This document shows, one piece after another, positions 25,801-37,800 of a stretch of DNA of 64,000 nt. The notes beneath the pieces were generated by a model that was given only the letters and a program-made list of their open reading frames with translations, did no database searches and was not told where the DNA came from. Every line of letters begins with the position of its first letter. Position 1 is the stretch's first letter. A program made the position numbers and the translations under genes. This stretch comes from Sipunculus nudus (Eukaryota > Annelida > Sipuncula > Golfingiida > Sipunculidae): positions 109,596,142 through 109,660,141 of the forward strand of contig CM049306.1 of assembly GCA_026874595.1 (NCBI GenBank). Reading direction: 5' to 3'.

Positions 25801-28800
25801 TGGATGTATCCATGCATTTATTGTGTCAGTATTGTATAAAATTAAACTTACAGTAAACATTCCATTATTGAATCAAAAGACATTATGTCTGTCGACATAG
25901 ATGTGTGCACTGAACAATTAACACGTAAACTTGCAAAGTAATAGAAAGCTGACTAATGACAACTGAGTAATGGTTCAAGAGCGAGCCGAGACCTACGTTG
26001 ATTAATTGTGAACTCTCGTTCCATCCCTCGTGGGAAATCAAAGTAAACATTCCTAGCTGGTACACTTTGTGTTCGTGTCATGGCATTTATATTTATATCT
26101 TGAGGAATCGCCCTGGATATAGTAACATGGCCTTCAGATTTATTACAAAAAAGTTCACGTTGTTACCTGGTTATGGATAGGTCGGCTGCATAAGTTAAAG
26201 GTCAATTATATTTTACATGAAGGAACGTTTAATGAAAAGACCAATGAACCTAAATACGTGTATGTGTGCCTCTTTTTTATTTAATTCATTTCGCATTTAG
26301 TAGATTAATTCAAGTGTGTTTAAGCGCTTTTTTTCACATCAGGACCGATACATATATTTTTGTAAGGTCTGCGTTCATCACAGTGAGCCAGGTATAACAA
26401 TCAAGTCCTGTTTGTATCAGTTCGTGCATGCCCAGAGTGAGCATGGCCATATTCATAGCAGTAATCAAGGCACAAGTCGACCTCTGTGTACACGTGTTGT
26501 ATTTCAACATGAGAAAGAGTTTCCTAAGGCAGCAGTGCCCTATTTGTTTGATACCGTAAGAATCTAAATAACATACCTAATGAGAGTGATGTAATTGGAT
26601 GCAAAAGGAACATGAACATTATTTTAAGACAGTACCTAAATAAATTTGTCAATAAATCACATATGTAGCTGGCGGTGGACCAGAGAATGTAATGTTTAAT
26701 ACGAAAATTCACTTCAATCAATTCATTCAATTAATGATTTCAAGATTGAATTTACGTACGGACTCGTAGAAAAAAAAAACTTAAAAACGTAGTATTGAGC
26801 TGATGTATTTCACTGATATATTATTACAGATATTTTATGGTAATTATTTTCACATGACTGTAAGATGACTATTTATGTGCCAAGATTGGTTTTGGTCATG
26901 TGACGAGGATCAAGAATACAAGCTAGCTCCCGATGACACGCGCTTTGTGTCACTTCATGTTTCAAGAAACCAAAAAGTTGTTTGAATATCTGCGTCCTGG
27001 AGCAGACAGCAATGAGGCGTTATTGGCAGTATCTGTCACCACAATAACCCACAAAAAATCACTAAATTGAATTAGAACTTAGTTTTACCATAAGCTAACG
27101 ACATCTGATTTATAAAATTCCTGTGGTGCAATGTTTAAATTTGAAAGTTGCATCCATGGACTATTTTTTCGTCGCCTGTTAAGTCTTCGGACAAAATTCA
27201 AAATGAACACATGTAGGACTGACTTGAAGGCGAGTCCAGTTATATGAGTACTGGAATTGGACTCACGAAATCAGGTCGAGTCTACCAAAAAATAAAAAAT
27301 AAACTCGGTCATGACTATGGTTAAAAATAATCAATTGTAAGGATACATATATATAGACTCAGTCATACAGTGTTCAATGTTTTCTGATCTCCTGCAGTTG
27401 CGCTGAACTACCAGACCCCGTGCCGGGGCATGCAGCTGAACCAGGCCATGTTTGCTGTGAATGGTGGCTGTGGATACGTGCTGAAACCAGAGTTCCTCAG
27501 AACAGGTAACTATTTCGTGTTTGTTAATGTACAATATTATACCAAAGTTCCCCAGAACAGGTAGCTAGTTATCTCGTGTATGTTAATGTACAATATTATA
27601 CCAGAGTTCCTCAGAACAGGTAGCTAACTCGTGTATGTTAATGTACAATATTATACCAGAGTTCCTCAGAACAGGTAGCTAGTTATCTCGTGTATGTTAA
27701 TGTGCAATATTATACCAGAGTTCCTCAGAACAGGTAGCTAGCTATCTCGTGTATGTTAATGTACAATATTATACCAGAGTTCCTCAGAACAGGTAGCTAT
27801 CTCGTGTATGTTAATGTACAATATTACACCAGAGTTCCCCAGAACAGGTAGCTATCTCGTGTATGTTAATGTACAATATTACACCAGAGTTCCCCAGAAC
27901 AGGTAGCTATCTCGTGTATGTTAATGTACAATATTATACCAGAGTTCCTCAGAACAGGTAGCTATCTCGTGTATGTTAATGTACAATATTATACCAGAGT
28001 TCCTCAGAACAGGTAGCTATCTCGTGTATGTTAATGTACAACATCACACCAGAGTTCCTCAGAACAGGTAGCTATCTCGTGTATGTTAATGTACAACATC
28101 ACACCAGAGTTCCTCAGAACAGGTAGCTATCTCGTGTATGTTAATGTACAACATCACACCAGAGTTCCTCAGAACAGGTAGCTATCTCGTGTATGATAAT
28201 GTACAACATCACACCAGAGTTCCTCAGAACAGGTAGCTATCTCGTGTATGTTAATGTACAACATCACACCAGAGTTCCTCAGAACAGGTAGCTAGCTCGT
28301 GCATGTTAATGTACAACATCACACCAGAGTTCCTCAGAACAGGTAGCTAGCTCGTGCATGTTAATGTACAATATTATACCAGAGTTCCTCAGAACAGGTA
28401 GCTATCTCGTGCATGTTAATGTACAATATTATACCAGAGTTCCTCAGAACAGGTAGCTATCTCGTGTATGTTAATGTACAATATTAAACCAGAGTTCCTC
28501 AGAACAGGTAACTATCTCGTGTATGTTAATGTACAATATTATACCAGAGTTCCTCAGAACAGGTAGCTATCTCGTGTATGTTAATGTACAACATCACACC
28601 AGAGTTCCTCAGAACAGGTAGCTATCTCGTGTATGTTAATGTACAACATCACACCAGAGTTCCTCAGTACAGGTAGCTATCTCGTGTATGTTAATGTACA
28701 ATATTATACCAGAGTTCCTCAGAACAGGTAGCTATCTCGTGTATGTTAATGTACAACATCACACCAGAGTTCCTCAGAACAGGTAGCTATCTCGTGTATG

Positions 28801-31800
28801 TTAATGTACAACATCACACCAGAGTTCCTCAGAACAGATAGCTATCTCGTGTATGTTAATGTACAACATCACACCAGAGTTCCTCAGAACAGGTAGCTAT
28901 CTCGTGTATGTGAATGTACAATATTAAACCAGAGTTCCTCAGAACAGGTAGCTAGCTATCTCGTGCATGTTAATGTACAATATTATACCAGAGTTCCTCA
29001 GAACAGGTAGCTATCTCGTGCATGGTAATGTACAATATTACACCAGAGTTCCTCAGAACAGGTAACTATCTCGTGTATGTTAATGTACAATATTACACCA
29101 GAGTTCCTCAGAACAGGTAACTATCTCGTGTATGTTAATGTACAATATTATACCAGAGTTCCTCAGAACAGGTAGCTAGCTCGTGCATGTTAATGTACAA
29201 TATTATACCAGAGTTCCTCAGAACAGGTAGCTATCTCGTGTATGTTAATGTACAATATTATACCAGAGTTCCTCAGAACAGGTAGCTATATTGTGAATGT
29301 TAATGTACAATATTATACCAGAGTTCCTCAGAACAGGTAGCTATCTCGTATATGTTAATGTACAATATTATACCAGAGTTCCTCAGAACTGGTAGCTATC
29401 TCGAGCATGGTAATGTACAATATTATACCAGAGTTCCTCAGAACAGGTAGCTATCTCGTGTATGTTAATGTACAATATTATACCAGAGTTCCTCAGAACA
29501 GGTAGCTATCTCGTGTATGTTAATGTACAATATTATACCAGAGTTCCTCAGAACAGGTAGCTATCTCGTGTATGTTAATGTACAATATTATACCAGAGTG
29601 CTCAGAACAGGTAGCTATCTCGTGTATGTTAATGTACAATATTATACCAGAGTTCCTCAGAACAGGTAGCTATCTCGTGTATGTTAATGTACAATATTAT
29701 ACCAGAGTTCCTCCGAACAGGTAGCTATCTCGTGTATGTTAATATACAATATTACACCAGAGTTCCTCAGAACAGGTAGCTATCTCGTGTATGTTAATGT
29801 ACAATATTACACCAGAGTTCCTCAGAACAGGTAGCTATCTCGTGTATGTTAATGTACAATATTACACCAGAGTTCCCCAGAACAGGTAGCTATCTCGTGT
29901 ATGTTAATGTACAATATTATACCAGAGTTCCTCAGAACAGGTAGCTATCTCGTGTATGTTAATGTACAACATCACACCAGAGTTCCTCAGAACAGGTAGC
30001 TATCTCGTGTATGTTAATGTACAACATCACACCAGAGTTCCTCAGAACAGGTAGCTATCATGTGCATGTTAATGTACAACATCACACCAGAGTTCCTCAG
30101 AACAGGTAGCTAGCTCGTGCATGTTAATGTACAATATTATACCAGAGTTCCTCAGAACAGGTAGCTAGCTCGTGCATGTTAATGTACAATATTATACCAG
30201 AGTTCCTCAGAACAGGTAGCTATCTCGTGTATGTTAATGTACAATATTATACCAGAGTTCCTCAGAACAGGTAACTATCTCGTGTATGTTAATGTACAAT
30301 ATTATACCAGAGTTCCTCAGAACAGGTAGCTATCTCGTGTATGTTAATGTACAATATTATACCAGAGTTCCTCAGAACAGGTAGCTATCTCGTGCATGTT
30401 AATGTACAATATTATACCAGAGTTCCTCAGAACAGGTAGCTATCTCGTGTATGTTAATGTACAATATTATACCAGAGTTCCTCAGAACAGGTAGCTATCT
30501 CGTGTATGTTAATGTACAATATTATACCAGAGTTCCTCAGAACAGGTAGCTATCTCGTGTATGTTAATGTACAATATTATACCAGAGTTCCTCAGAACAG
30601 GTAGCTATCTCGTGTATGTTAATGTACAATATTATACCAGAGTTCCTCAGAACAGGTAGCTATCTCGTGTATGTTAATGTACAACATCACACCAGAGTTC
30701 CTCAGAACAGGTAGCTATCTCGTGTATGTTAATGTACAACATCACACCAGAGTTCCTCAGAACAGATAGCTATCTCGTGTATGTTAATGTACAACATCAC
30801 ACCAGAGTTCCTCAGAACAGGTAGCTATCTCGTGTATGTGAATGTACAACATCACACCAGAGTTCCTCAGAACAGGTAGCTATCTCGTGTATGTGAATGT
30901 ACAATATTAAACCAGAATTCCTCAGAACAGGTAGCTATCTCGTGTATGTTAATGTACAATATTATACAAGAGTTCCTCAGAACAGGTAGCTATCTCGTGC
31001 ATGGTAATGTACAATATTACACCAGAGTTCCTCAGAACAGGTAACTATCTCGTGTATGTTAATGTACAATATTACACCAGAGTTCCTCAGAACAGGTAAC
31101 TATCTCGTGTATGTTAATGTACAATATTATACCAGAGTTCCTCAGAACAGGTAGCTAGCTCGTGCATGTTAATGTACAATATAATACCAGAGTTCCTCAG
31201 AACAGGTAGCTATCTCGTGTATGTTAATGTACAATATTATACCAGAGTTCCTCAGAACAGGTAGCTATCTCGTATATGTTAATGTACAATATTATACCAG
31301 AGTTCCTCAGAACAGGTAGCTATCTCGTATATGTTAATGTACAATATTATACCAGAGTTCCTCAGAACAGGTAGCTATCTCGTGCATGGTAATGTACAAT
31401 GTTATACCAGAGTTCCTCAGAACAGGTAGCTATCTCGTGTATGTTAATGTACAATATTATACCAGAGTTCCTCAGAACAGGGAGCTATCTCGTGTATGTT
31501 AATGTACAATATTATACCAGAGTTCCTCAGAACAGGTAGCTATCTCGTGTATGTTAATGTACAATATTACACCAGAGTTCCTCAGAACAGGTAACTATCT
31601 CGTGTATGTTAATGTACAATATTACACAAGAGTTCCTCAGAACAGGTAGCTATCTCGTGTATGTTAATGTACAATATTACACAAGAGTTCCCCAGAACAG
31701 GTAGCTATCTCGTGTATGTTAATGTACAATATTATACCAGAGTTCCTCAGAACAGGTAGCTATCTCGTGTATGTTAATGTACAATATTATACCAGAGTTC

Positions 31801-34800
31801 CTCAGAACAGGAAGCTATCTCGTGCATGTTAATGTACAATATTATACCAGAGTTCCTCAGAACAGGTAGCTATCTCGTGTATGTTAATGTACAATATTAC
31901 ACAAGAGTTCCCCAGAACAGGTAGCTATCTCGTGTATGTTAATGTACAATATTATACCAGAGTTCCTCAGAACAGGTAGCTATCTCGTGTATGTTAATGT
32001 ACAATATTATACCAGAGTTCCTCAGAACAGGAAGCTATCTCGTGCATGTTAATGTACAATATTATACCAGAGTTCCTCAGAACAGGTAGCTATCTCGTGT
32101 ATGTTAATGTACAATATTACACCAGAGTTCCTCAGAACAGGTAGCTATCTCGTGCATGTTAATGTACAATATTATACCAGAGTTCCTCAGAACAGGTAGC
32201 TAGCTCGTGTATGTTAATGTACAATATTATACCAGAGTTCCTCAGAACAGGTAGCTAGCTCGTGCATGTTAATGTACAATATTATACCAGAGTTCCTCAG
32301 AACAGGTAGCTAGCTCGTGTATGTTAATGTACAATATTACACCAGAGTTCCTCAGAACAGGTAGCTAGCTCGTGTATGTTAATGTACAATATTATACCAG
32401 AGTTCCTCAGAACAGGTAGCTATCTCGTGTATGTTAATGTACAATATTATACCAGAGTTCCTCAGAACAGGTAGCTAGCTCGTGCATGTTAATGTACAAT
32501 ATTATACCAGAGTTCCTCAGAACAGGTAGCTATCTCGTGTATGTTAATGTACAATATTATACCAGAGTTCCTCAGAACAGGTAGCTATCTCGTGTATGTT
32601 AATGTACAATATTATACCAGAGTTCCTCAGAACAGGTAGCTAGCTCGTGCATGTTAATGTACAATATTATACCAGAGTTCCTCAGAACAGGTAGCTAGCT
32701 ATCTCGTGTATGTTAATGTACAACATCACACCAGAGTTCCTCAGAACATGTAGCTAGCTATCTCGTGTATGTTAATGTACAATATTACACCAGAGTTCCC
32801 CAGAACAGGTAGCTATCTATTGTATGTTAATGTACAATATTATACCAGAGTTCCTGAGAACAGGTAGCTAGCTATCTCGTGTATGTTAATGTACAACATC
32901 ACACCAGAGTTCCTCAGAACATGTAGCTAGCTATCTCGTGTATGTTAATGTACAATATTACACCAGAGTCCTTCAGAACAGGTACCTATCTCGTGTATGA
33001 TAATGTACAGTATCACACCAGATTTCCTCAGAACAGGTAGTTTTCACTTGTATATTAATGTATTATAATGTTAGGTTAAACAAAAGACTATGCTTTGCCA
33101 CAAAAGTATGATATTTGCTTTCGTTTTAAAAGAATCGTATGAAAATGGCCCGACTTTTTAGTATATAAACAAAACAATCGCACATGCATAAGAGTCAAAA
33201 CTTCAACTGTTGTATTTCAATGGCCCATTTATAAAAAATACAGGCAAAGGGGAGAGTTAATTAACATTAACACTCCAGGTTATACATCTTATATCGAATG
33301 ACAGTGCATGACATGACGGCCAAGGGGTATACACTATTCAACAGGCTATACTGGAAAATTGTTTCTGGTATATTATGTGAACTATTAATTCACGCATGTC
33401 TCATAATCATACAAATGAGAAATTTGTAAAAGTTATATATGATTAATAAAAAATACGAAGTCGATTTCCTAGCCCTTTTTCTTTGTAGATAACAGGAAGT
33501 TTGAACCTCAGGGTCCTTTCAACGACAACGACGGTGTCAAGATGACAATCAAGGTCAGTTTTGTTACGTCACGCGGCACGACTCCACATCGTAACCATGA
33601 CAACAAACACATGCTGGCGCTGACCATAACAAGGGTGCTCAGAGTGCATATATAACATATGTTGTGTCCTTTTGAAATTGGACACATACGAAACATTCTA
33701 ATTATTTTGAATGGGTATAGATGTGTGCCTGCTTTAAAGTTAATATGACGCGCATGACTAAGTTTTCATTTAGTGGCACGTATAGGTTCGATATATGACT
33801 AGGTTTTATGACAATGGCGGCTCTATACTGAAGTTTGAACAAGTAATAAAAAAACATACTTCATGACTGAAATGATGATAAAAGCTCGTCAGTTTTTCTC
33901 GAAATAGACATAAATTAATAATTGAGCCGAAAAATACACGCCATTTACACATTATTGATGGATGGTATTGTATTAACAGAGACAATAATACAAAGAGCAG
34001 TTTTTCACAATGCTGCACCTACTAAATGCATATCATGAGTTTGGGTATAATTCTGTATAAATAATCTTGTGTAACAATACATTTATCTAATCAAAAAGCC
34101 AAATCTGTAACTTCGATTGTTTGACATCAGCTGTGCATATATTGTTGCTTTTATCGTCAGGTGATAAGTGGTTCCCAAATGCCGTACAGCAAAGAATCAG
34201 CGTTAAAGAACGAGCGCTCCCTGGCGGTACAGGTACGAATCAGCGGCGTGGAGGCTGACAACAAGAAGGAGAGAACGCGGGCAGTGAAGAACAACGGTGG
34301 GTGTTCTAACACGGCACACTGACCTAGGTTTTAGGAAAGGGTAATGGAATAGAACCTAATGATGTAAAATATAATAAAAAATGTGACATGCAAAATGTTG
34401 TCTGAAGGCATGTTATCTTATTATTTACTCTTTTATAATATGCGATGTTAGCTTTGACAATTTAAATAAGAGTGCCAAAATACAATGTAATTGTCCAAAA
34501 GGAAAATCATGTAAAATAAAGAAGGCGGCGTTTAAAACCCAGTGTAAAAGTAATTATATTAACAACCCGTGACGGAACTAAATTCACTTTGCTATTTACG
34601 TCAAATGCATGTAAGACATAGTAAGAATTCTTTACTTTTGCCCGTTGTAATGATAAATTACTTGTCCGTATTTAATCTTCACTTACTTTTGTTCTCAAAA
34701 TCAGAGCACAAGGTTGACTTGACAAGTCTAGAATCAACAAACCCATAGGCAAATAAATATGTCAAATATGTTGTTTAATTATATTAATGATTAATTATAT

Positions 34801-37800
34801 TATGATTGGCTGTCCCGTGAGCTATCACTGATATGATTGGGTGTCCCGTGAGCTATCACTGATATGATTGGCTGTCCCGTGAGCTATCACTGATATGACT
34901 GGCTGTCCCGTGAGCTATCACTGATATGACTAACTGTCCCGTGAGCTATCACTGATATGATTGGCTGTCCCGTGAGCTATCATTGATATGACTGGCTGTC
35001 CCGTGAGCTATCACTGATATGATTGGCTGTCCCGTGAGCTATCACTGATATGACTGGCTATCACTGATATGATTGGTTGTCCCGTGAGCTATCACTGATA
35101 TGACTGGCTGTCCCGTGAGCTATCACTGATATGATTTGCTGTCCCGTGAGCTATCACTGATATGACTGGCTGTCCCGTGATGTATCACTGATATGACTGG
35201 CTGTCCCGTGAGCCATCACTGATATGATTGGCTGTCCCGTGAGCTATCATTGATATGATTGGCTGTCCCGTGAGCTATCACTGATATGACTGGCTGTCCC
35301 GTGAGCTATCACTGATATGATTGGCTGTCCCGTGAGCTATCACTGATATGACTGGCTGTACCGTGAGCTATCACTGATATGACTGGCTGTCCCGTGAGCT
35401 ATCACTGATATGACTGGCTGTCCCCGTGAGCTATCACTGATATGACTGGCTGTCCCGTGAGCTATCACTGATATGACTGGCTGTCCCGTGAGCTATCACT
35501 GATATGACTGGCTGTCCCGTGAGCTATCACTGATATGACTGGCTGTCCCGTGAGCTATCACTGATATGACTGGCTGTCCCGTGAGCTATCACTGATATGA
35601 CTGGCTGTCCCATGAGCTATCACTGATATGACTGGCTGTCCCGTGAGCTATCACTGATATGACTGGCTGTCCCGTGAGCTATTATTAATATGACTGGCTG
35701 TCCCGTGAGCTATCACTGATATGACTGGCTGTCCCGTGAGCTATCACTGATATGACTGGCTGTCCCGTGAGCTATCACTGATATGACTGGCTGTCCCGTG
35801 AGCTATCACTGATATGACTGGCTGTCCCGTGAGCTGTCACTGATATGACTGGCTGTCCCGTGAGCTGTCACTGATATGATTGGCTGTCCCGTGAGCTGTC
35901 ACTGATATGATTGGCTGTCCCGTGAGCTATCACTGATATGACTGGCTGTCCCGTGAGCTATTATTGATATGACTTGCTGTCCCGTGAGCTATCACTGATA
36001 TGACTGGCTGTCCCGTGAGCTATCACTGATATGACTGGCTGTCCCGTGAGCTATCACTGATATGACTGGCTGTCCCGTGAGCTATCACTGATATGACTGG
36101 CTGTCCCGTGAGCTATCACTGATATGACTGGCTGTCCCGTGAGCTATTATTAATATGACTGGCTGTCCCGTGAGCTATCACTGATATGACTGGCTGTCCC
36201 GTGAGCTATCACTGATATGACTGGCTGTCCCGTGAGCTATCACTGATATGACTGGCTGTCCCGTGAGCTATCACTGATATGACTGGCTGTCCCGTGAGCT
36301 ATCACTGATATGATTGGCTGTCCCGTGAGCTATCACTGATATGATTGGCTGTCCCGTGAGCTATCACTGATATGACTGGCTGTCCCGTGAGCTATCACTG
36401 ATATGACTGGCTGTCCCGTGAGCTATCACTGATATGACTTGCTGTCCCGTGAGCTATCACTGATATGACTGGCTGTCCCGTGAGCTATCACTGATATGAC
36501 TGGCTGTCCCGTGAGCTATCACTGATATGACTGGCTGTCCCGTGAGCTATCACTGATATGACTGGCTGTCCTGTGAGCTATCACTGATATGACTGGCTGT
36601 CCCGTGAGCTATCACTGATATGACTGGCTGTCCCGTGAACTATCACTGATATGGCTGGCTGTCCCGTGAGCTATCACTGATATGGCTGGCTGTCCCGTGA
36701 GCTATCACCGATATGATTGGCTGTCCCGTGAGCTATCACTGATATGACTGGCTGTCCCGTGAGCTATCACTGATATGACTGGCTGTCCAGTGAGCTATCA
36801 CTGATATGACTGGCTGTCCCGTGAGCTATCACTGATATGATTGGCTGTCCCGTGAGCTATCACTGATATGATTAGCTGTCCCGTGAGCTATCACTGATAT
36901 GACTGGCTGTCCCGTGAGCTATCACTGATATGCTTGGCTGTCCCGTGAGCTACCACTGATATACTTGGCTGTCCCGTGAGCTATCACTGATATGATTGGC
37001 TGTCCCGTGAGCTATCACTGATATGACTGGCTGTCCCGTGAGCTATCACTGATATGATTGGCTGTCCCGTGAGCTACCACTGATATACTTGGCTGTTCCG
37101 TGAGCTATCACTGATATGCTTGGCTGTTCCGTGAGCTATCACTGATATGCTTGGCTGTTCCGTGAGCTATAACTGATATGATTGACTGTCCCGTGAGCTA
37201 TCACTGATATGATTGGCTGTTCCGTGAGCTATCACTGATATGCTTGGCTGTCCCGTGAGCTATCACTGATAAATGTGATATGTTTAATTGTAGGCTACAG
37301 TCCCACGTGGAATGATGAGTTAAGATTCCAAGTCCGGGTGCCACAGCTGGCGTTCGTTGCATTCACTGTCAAAGATGGCGATAATTTCCTGGCAGGCCAC
37401 ACGTTACCCTTCTCCAGTATTCAGCAAGGTGGGTTGTTATGGTGATAGCTCCTAGAATTCTTGATAACATAATTTCCCCTTACTCATATATTATCTTACT
37501 TTACTGTTATATTCTCTACTACATATTACCAATTCCGCTTCATCATAGGAAAAATATATATATAATACAATATGAATATACTGTACATCGCGTCGTCACA
37601 CTTGAGTTGAATGGTACACACACGCGTGTATTTGTGTGGGCTTATGCAGCGCAAACATTTCAGAAAGCTGCATTTACAGATGTCCCCAGCAGGTGACGCC
37701 TGTAGATTTGTTACCCTGTTGTGAAATGTGCCACTGGATCATTTAAATAACAACTGTATAAATTAAAAAAGATATAACATTTTTATAATGTATACATAAC

